Shown here: piece by piece, positions 28,211-43,200 of the stretch
Layout: each line of letters starts with the position of its first letter
How positions within the stretch are numbered: position 1 is the first letter of the stretch
Assembly (NCBI GenBank): GCA_019802505.1
Contig: JAFMOC010000002.1
Location: 5,626,501-5,690,500 of the forward strand
Source: Corydoras sp. C115
Taxonomy: Eukaryota; Chordata; Actinopteri; Siluriformes; Callichthyidae
Direction of reading: 5' to 3'
Length of the DNA: 64,000 bases
Program-made: the position numbers and the translations under genes
Notes under the pieces: generated by a model
What the model was told of the DNA's origin: nothing
The model's database searches: none
The model's input: the letters and a program-made list of their open reading frames with translations, nothing else

Positions 28211-31200
28211 TATGATTCATATGTGAATCATTTGTTCAATATACTAAAATATATTAAAAACATGTGATATTTTACAGCATCCCTCTGGCAGAAGTGCCCA
28301 AAATAGATCAATAATTTGGTCTTACATTCTTCATGCAGTGAATATATGATGCAGGAAATGTGTTAATTGCAGAACTGAGCTGAAACTCTAACAAGAATAA
28401 TAAATCTTATATGTAAAAATGAACATGTAGAAACAGTGTTTATTTAGTAATAACATGCTAACTGTTAGAAATAAACCTGATTTAGCTGATTTTAATGTCT
28501 GTGCTTTAGCCTCAGACATCAGTGTGTGAATGATCTCAAGTCTAAGCCAAAATAAGGTTTTAAATAATGGTTTATTACTGTGCCCCTGCGTGCGATGTAA
28601 TTTTCTTACTGAGCATGTGTATTTGCAAGGTGACAATGTTGTCCTCCCAGGCCATGTTGACTTCCTGATCAGAAGGTGGTGGCCTGTTCCAATTGAGCAG
28701 CTGGAAGTATTTATTGAGGACAGTCCTGATCTCCACCTGCCTCTCTGCAGGGTTGCTGGCATGCAACAAGTGAATCATGGCTGTCAGACAGCGCAGTGTG
28801 AGTCGCAGCATCTGTGGGTTCTTCGGCTCATTGGGAATTGGGAAGGGCCGAAGGCACCAAGAACGGAGCACAGACATGAGATCCTCCACGGCATAGGGTG
28901 TGATGGAAAGCAGACCGTTCTTCTGCAAAGACACAAACATTATTTTCACATATAGTATTTTGAGTTGTCCCTAATCTGCCCTAGTAGTGAAGTTAATTAC
29001 AAGACACATACAGCAATCAGGGGTAGAAGGTATATAACTTACCTTGCACCCACTAATGACAGCCCCCTGGAGATGCACCAGTCGAAGAAGCAGATGATCG
29101 GGAATCAGCTCAGTCTCCTCCAGGCAGTCTGTGAACATGTTCAAGAACAAAAAAAACTAATTTGTACTTAAAGTCATTCATGCATCTTCAGTAACCAATA
29201 AGCATCCTGGTCAGATTTATGTGGTAATAAAAACCAAGAGTTGGCTAATGTAACTTGAATAACATAAACACACTTACAACCAGCATGTTTTTGGGTAATC
29301 AAACTAAAGCAATCTCATTTATCTAGATTATCTAGATTAAATAAAAATTACAATATAAACATTAGATTTTTCAAAAACAAAATGAATTATTTGCCTAATA
29401 CTTTGGAGATATGTACAAGATAATTTGCCATACATATACAGAAATCCTAAAGAATGTTTAACCTATACAGAAGAAATCTATAAGTAACTTAAGGTTAAAA
29501 ATAAAACCAGAATGTAGTGTTAAGCAACTATTTACAAAAGTGACGATGGGAAAAGTATGCCTTATGCAGCGCGGAAAGCACAAAATGCATTTGTGTGTGT
29601 GTTTGGGGCATAATGTGAAATAAACCTATCCGTGTCCATTTTAAGGGAGCAGCTCCATGTGCTCCCATGAGGTATTCCATTTTTCTATGCATGCTCCGTG
29701 CATATGCAGTAATATTTCATATAATGTATGTCTGCCTAGGTTGTTTACAGTGAGTGGTGCATCTATGATTTTGGTTGCAAGGATAGCAAAACGCCAGAAT
29801 TTTACTTTATAAAATATTATATATTCTATATTTAAACCCAACCTATAGCAAAAAGTTTTTTATCTGTTGATTTAAAATATTTTTCCCTCAGATTACATAA
29901 CTTAGACAGGGATTCACAGGGATACCTAGTTGTATTAGATATACCAAGATATACGGTTATTATACTCAACTCACACCTATTGTTAAAATGACAGTAATAT
30001 ATAAATGCATCAAAGAGAGCTAGAGTGGCACCTTGACATCTTTAATCTGTGGGTTTTCCTTCAAAGGTTTATCTGTCCATCTGAAGCCTGTCAGAATTGT
30101 TATAAATTAAATTATTACAAGCTCTCTGACAGATGCCTGAAGGTTTTGAACTGCTGGTTAAATGCCAAGTTAGAAGACAAACTACCCATTTCACTTACGA
30201 TTTAGTAAACATGAGATGTCAAATGTTCCAACAAGACTATGGATTACATGCATGTCATGATTAATTGTGTCAGTGTTAGACATGACACATTTGTATGATC
30301 ACCCAGAGGTTTTTAAAATAAAGCCAATTATCCCATTCCCAAATAGTAATTGATGTAAATAATAGCTACTTATATACTTATTAACTACAAATGAGTCTAG
30401 ATGAAATAAGACAAGCTTTTTAAGAATTACTATATGGACAAAAGTATTGGGCCAACGACACATTTTACCTACAGTATACTATACCGGTTAGTCCCACAAT
30501 GGCTAAATTTACTTATTTACAGTGGGAAAAGGACAATATTGCACAAGTTGTATGAAAGAAAGAGAGATTATTTCTTACAAAAAGCTATCTACAATAATTT
30601 GTAGCATGTCTGAAAATTTTCTCATGCCGTCATCATCTTCATTTTAGTTTATCCTAAAGGTGTTAGATGGGGGTGTGATCACGGTTATGTTTATTCCCAC
30701 CACAAGCCAGCCATGGAAGAAAGCCCATAGAAAGGGTATTTCCCCAAACTGCAAGTGGTATAATTTATAAGCCAGCAGCATTTGATTGAAACACCTGATT
30801 GCATGATATGGATGGATGGATAATGATATGATAAAGTAATGAGTGAGAGTTATGTCCCTATACTTTTCTCCACATATTGCAAGTTTGCTTCTTTTTTCAG
30901 CAGTTAATTAATGGTGAAATATGTAGTGTACCATGAAAAAATGCAGGCAAATCCTCTGGCAAGGTGGGAGGCGAAAACTTATACTTGCTTCTTTCCAGCA
31001 TGCTGACCTCCTCTCTGAGAAAACAGACAAATTTGTGTTCACAGTTTGTGATTTGTCTTAAAATGCTACAAATTTATCATAATTGTTAAGCATTTGGGAT
31101 GCTATTATTTTAATAGGAGCAAAAGAAAATCTAAAATATATCATAAAAATGCAATTTAGATGTTAATATCAACTCATAGGCCACTTAGATTCATTAGATT

Positions 31201-34200
31201 CACCTTCTTGTTTCTACACTCATCCATTTCATCAGTTCTACTTACCATATACAGTATATGCACTTTGTAGACTTTAGACTAATGTTGTCCATTTGTTTCT
31301 GAATACCCATTAGTCCACTCTTACGATCATCGGGATAATAGGGAGTGGTTGTTTAGTTGTTAGGGTATCAATATAAAGTTTGAGAGTTCAAATCCCAAGT
31401 CACTGAAGTTACCAATGTGGGTTCTTGAGCAGGGCCCTTAACTCCTATAGCTCTAGAGATGCTGTATCATGACAATGTGGCCCAACCATACCATCAAGTT
31501 GGTACAAATGCAATGACTAAATGCAAATACAACATGTCCTACAGAACCACCATAGAGCAGGTACTGTATGGGTGATAAATAACATTTAAAAACACTATTA
31601 TTAGACAATCAGAAACTCTCACACACAGATACACACCCTCCGACAAACTCACCCTGCCTGTCGCCGCCTCCATGTCTGATAAGGGTCAAAGAGATTTTCA
31701 CAGAGCAGCAGGCCATGCTGTACCACCAACTGCAGCGTGCTTTGCTCCTCTGGCTTTTTTTTCAACTGTAACATACCCAAAGGCATCACACCTACATTGT
31801 TTTGTGTTTTAAAGACAGGTTTATGCGAATTTTGCAAATAGCTATTTTTAGACAGAAATACAGGTTTGTTCCGGCCCACAAGAAGTGTGATTACCTTTGA
31901 TTAGGAGCAAAAAGTACACAGTGCAATATGTTATATTAATAACAACAATAATAACAATAATGATAATAATAATAATAATAATAATTATTATTATTATTAT
32001 TATTATTATTAGAAGAAGAAGAAGCAGAAATAAAAATATATTATCATATATAAATACAAACTATATAAAAAAAAGGCAAAGTGACAGATTTCATAACACT
32101 TTCTTTACCTCATTAAAGCAGAATTTCAACAGCTTAATGGTCTCGAACACAAAACCAGGTGTTTTATCAGGGTCAATATTCTCCATGTTCCTGCAAGGTT
32201 ATTGAAAGTAAATAAAAATATATTTCTTGCTCTCACCCATTATTTTCACCAGACTTGCTAAACCAGTCAGAAGACCAAAACCTGAGTCTAAAGAAAGTAT
32301 TCAGCTGCATTGTTCATCCTTAACACCAAAACATAACTGCTGATTAATATGTAAATATGTTATCTTTTTGTTTCAGATGCAGCTCATTTAAGGAAAACAC
32401 AGATATGCAGTCATTTTTAAAATACATGACTCATATATACTTCATTAGGCTTGAACAATGCTTTAAAGTAACAGTTACAGATAATATTGCATATAGTATC
32501 CAATTAACTTGAAAACAGTGTGCTTGTGGTCACTGGTGGGCCTTGCCTGCAGATAATAATGAAGAACTTAATGAGGAGTAGAGGGTGAGGGGTGCTGTTC
32601 TGTTCATGGCTGTGTAGGTGTAAGACGCTATGCCACAGCTGAGTGCCCAGGAAAACGAGAACATCTCGTGGCAGTAGAGGCACCTCTGTGTTCCACTCCT
32701 CCAAACTAAAAAAAAATACAGAGAGATGTAACACAGCTGAAAAAGAAGGCAATGAACTAAACTTATAAAGACAACATAAAATGAAGGTGTATAAATCTAC
32801 CTAAAAGCATGTGAACACCTATATCACCTAGTAGATCTTCCTTTTCTCAAACTATGGGCAATGACACGCAGTTGCCCCATGTAGTTTTGAATATGTTGAG
32901 AGGACTTTCCACAAAATTTGAAAGTGCCCTTTCAGTAAAATAGCAGTAATATAGGACAAGACACATTTTGCAGGTTATTAAACTTTATGGTTATAGAACC
33001 TTGTTGGAACATAAAAATATTTCTATTTCCTAAAGAAATCAGAGAAATATGGCTCAAGTGTCTTATTTAGGGCCGATTGTATTAAGAATACATTTATACT
33101 TTATTAAGACAGTAAAAAATGTAGATGTCAAGGCATTGTTTAACAGTTACAGAATCACCCCAAAACACCTTACAATCTCTGTTTAAGAAATGAAAATTCT
33201 TCTCCACAGCAAGCCAAATAAGTAAACCTACAGAAGTTTCATCTTAGAAATATTTTAGTAGTATGGATTTTGTAATATCTTTTTATAAACCTTTCAGGCT
33301 GTCTGAGCTCCAAATGTTTTACTAAAGATTTTTAAAACAAGACATAAGTCAGTTCTAGGCATCTTACTCAACACTCGTTACCCAGAAGGACCAAAATAGA
33401 AACAAACCAAAACAATTATTTCAGACATTTTGAATGAACTGGCCATTAGGTTAATGTAATGTCACTGTGCCAAAATCCTTTAAACTTTAAAAAGCCTGGT
33501 TATATCCACAAATGAATCAGATCACTGTAAGATATCACATTTTTTTAATAGGATTATTTGTTTAAAAGGTGTATGCTTTTTAGCAAATTCATCAATCCAA
33601 GTTTGTTACTTTGTGTACTGCTTACTCCTGACATGAACTGTGTTAGTATTAGTGTATCAGGTCTAGTTCAGTTACTTTGTACTGGTTTTTGTCTCTGTAT
33701 TTGCCTATGTTCTGATAATTAATTAATGTTCAGCCTTGTTAATTTATTCCTATTTTGTTTGCCTGTTGCATGCCTTCTCTTAGAGTATTCAAGCCCTGCT
33801 ATTTTCATGCTTAAAGAAAGATTGTCAATTCATTTAGTTAGCCCAGCTCTGTGTAAGTTCTATTTGACATGAAACTTGTCTTAGTTGATAAATATGTACC
33901 TTTGTGTTAACGCTACCTGGCAATGTGACAGTTACCTATGTTACCACAATATGTCTTTTTCAGTATTGAAATTCAGTACTACTTGGTCTATTTAATTGAG
34001 AAACGCAAGTGATTTTTAGACCAGAAAGCCATATTTTATTTGATTAAGAAGCTTTCAGTCAAGTGATATCAATTCAGTGTGCAGTAGCAATAAAACATAC
34101 TAAAATATCATATAATAACTTGTTCAATATATGTCACCACTGTCATTGCCACTTTACTTTTGCACTTAATTGTAGTGCTGCATTTTTCTTTTGCTTTATT

Positions 34201-37200
34201 AAGTCCTTATTGTTTAAATTGCCACTTCATTCTTATTATATATGTATTTTTTGTACATTATATAACTTGAGCAACTGTAATGTGCAATTTCTCTCTGGGA
34301 TTAATAAAGTATTCCGATTTTTAGAACTGTGACAAAACAACTTAACAACTTCCAGTTATTTAAGGATAATGCTTCATAGATGAAAATATATTGGGTTCAG
34401 AAAATATGTATTCACAGTAGAAACTATTAAATATGATTTAAAAAAAACACTATTTATTTTAGCTTTGAACACTTAAAACTCGACATGCCAAATATGGGTG
34501 TAACCTGCATGCTGCCAACTACAACATGATGACATGACTTCAGTAGTCTATATGTATTTATTTATTATTTTGATTGTGTAAATTGCAGCATTTGAATATA
34601 AACTGAGTTTATGCCATTCATAGTGAAGAGTCCGAATAGATCCTGGGGTTCAACATAACTAAACATCTTTGGTATGAAGCAGAATGCTAAACGAGTGATT
34701 AAGCCTGGCCTATTTACAGCACATATGACACAACTGCTTCTCTTAAACATCTTAAGTTTTTAGGAAGATGGGAGCTGCTATAATTGTCAAGCGTTCTTTG
34801 TAACTTGGCCATTAATTAGCAAATGATAGTTAAGTTTTTACAAAACAGCGAATCAGAATCAATCATGTCATGTATCTGCTGTTATTTGTTTAAGTTAATA
34901 AATTTGAATTTAGTTGATTAAGAGTCAATGTACACTAACTTTACTACATATCATTTAAACAGTAACTAATGCCACATTTCACTTTGTGTTCAAATACAAA
35001 AAACCTAAACAGTGTTTCAATCAAAATTCATTAAATCAACTATTCAACAGTAATATACAATATAAATGTATATTAACAAATACATTCAGGAATGGTTATT
35101 TAGTCTGCTTTACAGTTTACTGTTTAAATCAAAGTGAGCTTATACAATTTTTGGTTAATTTTACATGTGCACCTCTTGTAAATACTATCTAAAAATTTGA
35201 TACTTGGTATCTGTACTTTGCATCGATTGTTTTCATTGTCTGACTTGGTAAAATGTCTGCATTTTCATGCTTCATTGAGACTGTTGGATATATAATCAGC
35301 ATTTAATTGACTTACCGGCGTGGCTCCAGGGACTGCACATCGATGATTTTTTCAAAGGATGTCACAAATGCTTCCAGCCACTGTTGCAGGTAGGTCACAT
35401 CTTTCTGCAGGACAGAAAAGGAAAGTATCGTGTAAGTTTTAGCCTGTTTGGACCTGACATTAAGAACTGGATTGGGTGAAAATATCACATGTAAAGTTGT
35501 CAAGTACAAGTGTGAACGCAACTAAATGCATTGAGGACACAATGAGATCTGATCACTCTGATGACATTTGGAGGTTGTTTGGGCCACATTTGTTTAGCAG
35601 TCTGCACAGGACTTTATAGCCACACAGGTGTTTTACATACCAACTGACATAATCTGCAAAAGTATGAAAACTCATACTGGGTGATACAATATTGTAAATT
35701 TATTAAAGTAAAGCAAAGTTATTATTTCAAGGATGTATAAAACTTTTAACAATAGGCATTATTCAAAGATTTAAAAATTGAATAGTTATTAATCTTACAA
35801 TACACATGGTGCTTCATTTGCACTTCATTACACTGTCTATAACATCGTTTGTGTTGCATTCATAGACATGTCCAGCCATCATAATCACCTTATTTTCAAA
35901 TGCTTTTGTTTTGAACATTATGTGGATAGCTGTACATTAAGAGGTGTGACCTACAGACTACCCAAGCTTATATCAGAGCAACAGGATGTTGCGCTGGGTG
36001 CTCCAGTACCATGTCACAGGGAGGATATTGCAAGGCATAAACCACATCTTTTACTGGTTAAGTGCAAGCAATGCCAAAGGGAGAACCTAGATTCCTTACA
36101 GATCTTACAGAACAAACGTTAAAACTAAGACATTACAACACTGCATGGTTACAAAACCCCGGTACTTGTACAAAAACAACAAAGAGGGAAGTTTAATATG
36201 ACTGATGACTGGGAGGAGGTTGTGCTATAGTAGAGTACAGTTTAAAATTACACTTCAGCAGGAAGATAGCATCAACACATGCAATTATTTCAGTCAGCTT
36301 GTCAGTTTCAGTTTGGCTTACTACTCTCATGGCCTATATCCAATAGTACAGTGTTACAAGTATTTCTAATCATGTTAGTAGATTGTATTGGAATGGCATT
36401 TGGGTCTTTCACAAGGACTTCACTTTCCTAAATTTGCCACAATACAGACTTTAATTGGATGTTTTACATGTGTTAACACTGGCAACAACTACACGATTAC
36501 ATTATCATTCATTTGTAACTTCTGTCACATGAAAGTGCAGATCTTCCATTATTGATGAACGCTACTGTCAACTTATGAACCTTTGTATATACCACTTTTC
36601 TTAGCTCTAATGCACTAGCCCTTTAAACTTTAACTATTAAGGTTATGTATTCATTAGCAAATGCATTTTAAAGAATCAGTTACGTAAATTAAGTGATGCT
36701 GTTATGAACCCTTGATTATTTAATTATAATTATAATTAAATACTTTAAAATATATAATTTTTTATCTTTATATGGTCATATGTTAACAACACTTAGAGAA
36801 TAAGATATAAAATGCATTTATAATATGTGAATACAGGCAAGTACCTGTAGGGCTGCACCTAATGATTACTTTTCAATCGATTAATCTAATGACTCTTTTT
36901 TTCCTTGATTAGTTGAATAATCTAAAAACTATTGCTCTAATGTGATTTTGTTTGGAATTAAAATAACTTCTCCAAAATAATGAAAAACAAATAATAATAA
37001 AAATAACATTTTATTGACTAAAATCCCTATCTGGGTGTAGTTTCCATGTTCTCCCCGTGTCCACGTGGGTTTCCTCCAAGTTCTCCGGTTTCCTCCCACA
37101 ATCCAAAAACATGGATCAAGTCAATTGAGTTCTCCAAATTGCCCCATATAGAGTGTGAGTGAGTATGTGCCCAGTGATAGATTGGCGCCCTGCGCCCGAA

Positions 37201-40200
37201 ACGTTCTCCCCTGAATGGGCATGGGGAACCCCCCGCGACCCTAATATAGGATAAAGTGGAAGATAATGGATGGATGGATTTTATAGACTATATCTTGACT
37301 ATATATTTTTTTGTTGACTATATACGATCGTGGACATTGATCTGAATGCGATATGAAAACATGGTACATGAGCGTCATTAAGAAAAGCTGCATGTATCTA
37401 CATTGGAGGACAAAGAAACGGTTTGTAAATCACTTCTAATAACTGAAACATGTTAAATGTGTTAAAAGTATTAAAATAATATGCTAAAATAAAAAACAAG
37501 TAAACCAAACCTACATCGCTGTTTTTCTGCCATGTGGACGTTTTGCTGCACAGGATGTTTGCGCTTTAAATGCTCGTGCATAGCAGTTATACTGTTGTGA
37601 AAAGCCATCTCCACTTTGCAAATCTGACAGTGGACCACGCTGTTGTGTTTCTTTGTGAAGTGCTCTCACACTTTAATTTTGTTGACATGTCGACGCAAGT
37701 TATGCAAATCGACGTAATCGATTACATCGACATAGTCGATTGATTGCCCCAGTCCTACTGGCAAGCAAGACCAAATGAATATTAGGTTTTAACAAACTAT
37801 ATAGACAAAATTATTGGGACATTTACATATTACACATAAAAGACCATTAGATTGCTTAAGTTGGTCTCCTCTTTGCATCTATAGCTTTCACTCAATACTG
37901 CTATAAGATTTTGAATGATATGTGTGGGATTTTCTGTATTTCCACCCAGAAGGACATTTGTGAGGTAAGACACTGATGTTGTATAAGGGGTGCCCATCCA
38001 AAGGAAGAAAGTTTTGGGCATTGAGCAGATACAGCCAGCACAGGACACCAATCTATCACTGGGCACACACTCTCTCACACACACAGAAACACACTATACA
38101 GTATAGGGGCAATTTAGAGCAGACAATTTACCTTGAATCCATGTTTTTTGGACTGTTGGAGCAAACCGCAAAACTTGGAGGAAACCCACAGGGACATGGG
38201 GAAAACATGGAAATTTCCACCCAGATTGGGATTTAAACATGGATTCCCAGCACTGAGAGGTGACTATGCTAACCTTTATACCTACAAACACTGGACACTG
38301 TTCTTACATTCAATACTGTGCAAATGTTTTAGGTGTGAAAAATGCTGTAAACTAAGAATGCTTTCAAAAATATAAATAACAATATTTTTTATCAATTTAC
38401 AATATACAAAGTGAGTGAAAAAAAGAAAAATCTAAATCAAACCAATATTTGTTGTTACTACCCTTTGCCTTCAAACCAGCATAAATTCTTATAGGTACAT
38501 TTGCACAAAGTCAGGGATTTTATAGGATTATAGTGAGGTGTATGATCAACCAATTATACCAAACAGGTGCTAATGATCATAAATTTTACAAGTAGGTTGA
38601 AACACAGTCATTAAGTGAAACGGATAAGCTGTTAGGATAAGCTAGGAGGCTTAAATCTGAGTGAGGAACAGCCAAACTCTGCTACCAGGCTGAGGTCATG
38701 GAAGACAGTTTCATGTCACAGGTTATACACCATGGCAAGACTGAGCACTGCAACAAGACAAGGTAGTTATACTGCATCCCAGACAAACATTTCCAAGCAG
38801 ACTGGGGTTTCAAGATGTGCTGTTCAAGTTATTTTGAAGAAGCACAAAGAAATAAGAAACGGTGAGGATCATAGACTCATTGGTCACCCTTCTTGCAAGT
38901 TTGGGGCTGCATTTCTGCAAATGGAGTTGGAGATTTGTTCAGGATTAATGGTATCCTCAATGCTGAGAAATACAGGCAGGTACTTATCCATCATGCAATA
39001 TCATCAGGGAGGCATATTATTTGCCCAAAATTCATTCTGCAGCAGGACAACGACCCCAAGCATACAGCCAATGTCATTAAGAAATATCTTCAGGGTAAAG
39101 AAGAAGAAGAAGAAATCCTGGAAGTGATGCTATGGCCCCACAGAGCCCTGATCTCAACATCATGGTGTCTGTCTGGGATTACATGAAGAGACAGAAGAAT
39201 TTGAGAAAGCTCTACATCTACAGCAGATCTGTGGTTAATTCTCCAAGATGTTTGGAACAACCTACCCGCCGAGTTCCTTCAAAAACTGAGTGCAAGTGTA
39301 CCTAGAAGAATTGATGCTGTTTTGAAGGCAAAGGGTGGTCACACCAAATATTGATTTGATTTACATTTCTCTTCTGTTCATTGACTGCATTTTGTTAATT
39401 GATGAAAATAAACCACTAACACTTCCATTTTTAAAGCATTCTTAGTTTACAGCATTTTTTCACACTTGCCTAAAACTTTTGCACAGTACTGTAACATATA
39501 TCTCTAGTATAGGGAAGCATTTTTAGGCATAGGCAAACTAGATGAGTGCCTCATATGCACAGGTGCCTTGTAAGTAATTAAAGGAACACCAAATATTTCA
39601 TGTTACAGCAAAAAATAGAAATCCTTCAGGTACTGCCATAACATGTTCCCACAGGAACAAAACACCCCAAGCACTACTATAGCAAATAAGTGAGCATATT
39701 TGGCTTTAGCCATTACCACTGGTTAAAATGTCAAATGTAAATACAAAACAAATGATTTTCCTACTTTTTTATACTTCTTTTATATAAGAAATGATGCCAT
39801 AAAAGAAACATCAGATACAGAAATAGGAAAAACATAGTAGGTTGTCAACTGATCAAAGATTTTAAGTACAGATTCATAAACTGATGGATTGCACAATGTC
39901 TAGCGGATATGCACCCATGCATTATCATAATCCTGTTATTAAATTTAGCTACTGCCAGACAACTAGTCATGGCACGACTCATCTCTCTAGGCCCTGAGAT
40001 GGTAGAAGTCTTTATAGACACATCCTCCAGTAACGTTGAATCACAGGGCAAGACTGAACACAAGGTATCATGTGAGGATCACCCAAAGTGGACCCTAAAA
40101 TATCGGAGCATGCCGCAATGTTGCTTTGAGGCATAGTGACATCCTGAAATGGCTACAAAGGAAGTCCCATTTTCCACCTCACCACAAACAAGTCACAGGT

Positions 40201-43200
40201 TTAACACATGTTGAATGTTGTGTACAAAATGATAAAACAGCGCCACTCCAATAAATAAGACTGTACACAATGCACATTGTCACAATCCATTTGAATAACC
40301 AGTAAACGGGAAAACCATCTGAAAAAGAAAAATGACCAGTTACCAGTTGGTGTTCTGATGGGGGCCAGTCCATGTCTCATGGCATGTGAAATAAAGTGCA
40401 AGTGGGGTAATAGAACCCCAGTCTCTTCAGTGTGTCACCGTGTCTTCTCCACCATATCGTCTATGTTAGATTTCTGCTTTTTACGAACTCACACATACTC
40501 CACTGCTCATTTGTTCCCTCTCTCTACTTCTGACAAGCAACCAGGAAATGCCAAGTCACTTAAAATGAAGCACATTTCCTCTACTCATCATTGCTTCCGT
40601 TTCTGCCTCTGCTGCTGTCTCAGTGGTGGATTTGTGTTGTTCTTCATCAACTAAGGAATATACTTCTGTTTATGAAGTGGAGTGAGGCTGAAAGCGGCAC
40701 AGAAGAACAGTGATTCATCCTCCAACAGTAACCCAGTCATCAGAAGAATAAAGTATTCAATTGGCTATTAGAAAGGTCATGGATGGTACAGCCTTTCTGA
40801 AAACTAGGTGTCTAAATGCACGGCTTATCTTAATTTCATTTAATATTGCAAAAAAAGATAACAGAGTAAAATAATATAAAAACAAACATTATGGATAATG
40901 TACATCAAACATAATAATAAATATCTTAGTAAATATTGCCAAAATTTTGAACTATAATCATACAGACACAAGCATTTGGAGTTAGAAGGCTGATGTTAGA
41001 CAGCTTACTGAAACATGTGAGCACGAAGAAATATTGTGCAAACCCTAGATAGCACATAAAAGTATAAACAGTAGCTCGGATGCACACGTGACCCGTACAA
41101 CCTCAGATGGCAACCTGAAGTCACTACTGTTACTACTGTACTTGTACTAAGATTTACCTTAGTAATTGTGCACAACCTACACCAATAAATAACACGAACA
41201 TATGGAAAAAATGTGTATACCAATCCGTCTCTGACACCACTCAAAAACATTATCTTCTAAGATGCAAGAGCTGCACAGATTAAACCAGTGTGCAGTAAGC
41301 AACATGGATGGCCCACGGCTTCTACCAATGGCCAGCAGTGGATTAGCGTCCTACGGCTCGTCAACTGGGTTCTCTATTGGTCAAGTCCATCACAGAGCAC
41401 AGAACAAAGTTTATTTATTGAAATAGCATTATCAGCTTCACAATATTCCAAACCTAAATCTCAAAAGAGCAAACGGGCTACAAGGAAAAACTCCCAAGTA
41501 TTTTGTTTATATTTGCTTGGAAGAAACAGTTTGAGGGCCAAGGTTCAGCACTGCAGTGACATCGATGTGGTGGTAATTTATTGTGTGTTTTTCTGGTATG
41601 AAATGATCCAACAAAAGTAACGCTGGAAATTTTGTTTAATTGTATATGTATGTGTTTAATACCTGAAAAGCATTAATAGCACTTTCAGAACAGTTACAAG
41701 TAATAGTGATGGGGGTCAGACTACTGTTAATATCTCTAATTCCATGTTTTTGGAATGTTAGAGGAAACCAGTTTACAGATGACTCTCATTCACTGTGCAC
41801 ATTATTACAGTTATTACAGGTTCATCTTGTCACTTAACCTTGTAAAGTCAGAGGCAGAGGCAGGCACATTTGTTGCTGCACAGTTGTGTTAGTCATCCTC
41901 TAATTCATCTTCTTCCTCGTCTTTGTTCACAGGATATTGCTGACATGATGCTGATGCTTGGATATTTTGTGAATTATTCTCAGTCAAACTATGACTCTAT
42001 GGGTTTTAATAATTCTAGTGTCATACTTTATCTGATCCACTACCACCAGTGCAACACACACTAACACACTACTATGTTTGTGTCAGTGCAGTATTATGAA
42101 TCATCCAGCACGTAGAGAAATACATGGACTATATTCTGTTATTGTAGACAAATTGCATTGATGTGGTAAGTGGAACTGATAAAATAAAAAATTTGTTTAG
42201 AAACAAGGCGGTGTATCTTAAAAAGTGACCAGTGAGCATATACCAACATACTATATATGATTTAAAATAAGGTCACCTGGGACATGAATATTAGGATTAT
42301 AATATTGTAACCATTAAAATGCTATTGTTAATGATTGCATCCTAAATTAAATTTTAATAAATATTTTATGCACTGGGTACAGGCTGTGTAATATGTTGAT
42401 GTATTGCAAAAATAAATAAATATTTTAGTTACATTTTTATTGATGTAACAATCTCATACATCCCAGTCCCAAGTATTATTTCCATTCAATACAAACAACA
42501 CTTCTCATCCTGACTTTTAAAAGCTATTTACCTACAAAGAATATCAGAAAATGCCTCCAGGAGTATTTCTGTGTACAATTCAGAAACAAATTTGGTTTTA
42601 AATATAGTAGATACCTTCATTTGACATACATATAATCACATTTAGACACGTTTAAAATCCAGAAAAGTTGAACATTGTGCCCAAAACTGTTTTTAAAGCT
42701 GTTCAGAAAGCCTGCAATTGTTAACTGGAAACTTATAAAATTATCAAATAGGTACATCAGTATGACTCAGTACAGCACACTGCAGATAAGACGATTGCTA
42801 TGACTGTAATGAGCACCTTTTTGAAGTTTTATTGCACAAGTCTAATAAGCATCTTGTCTTTCAGCTAAAAAGCATAATCGGTGAAACATTTAGTTCTTCT
42901 TAAGGCTTTCATTAACAAAAAAGACAACAATTAAGTCAGAGGAAGATTCTGATAAATAACATGTATAGCTGCACATCCCACAGTAGGATAAGTGTAAGAT
43001 GTGATTTTCTGGAAACTAGACATTCTCACATAAGCTTACACACACTACATTTTTTGAGGATAACATGGGGCTCTGCATACAGTTAAAGATGATAGGGAGT
43101 ATCACATTCCAACTTGACAACAGACCTAAACATAACATTAAAATTAAAAAGATTGGAGGTTATTGAGGTAAATGTTTTTGAGAAGACAAGTTAAAACACT

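Larger units (their letters stand above)
26453..28609 (-). other. nbeal2: nbeal2 intron 8
   Basis: Contains SINE copy 6 inside a TA repeat (27760-28207). 26950-27330 is a less AT-rich segment of unknown nature. Confidence 0.75.

Noticed and set aside
35868..36122. 84-codon plus-strand frame in intron 1
   Set aside because: No recognisable domain, surrounding sequence is ordinary intron, no splice or promoter context.
41288..41620. 110-codon plus-strand frame in intron 1
   Set aside because: No family match. It lies in a slightly GC-richer segment but shows no coding pattern beyond openness.
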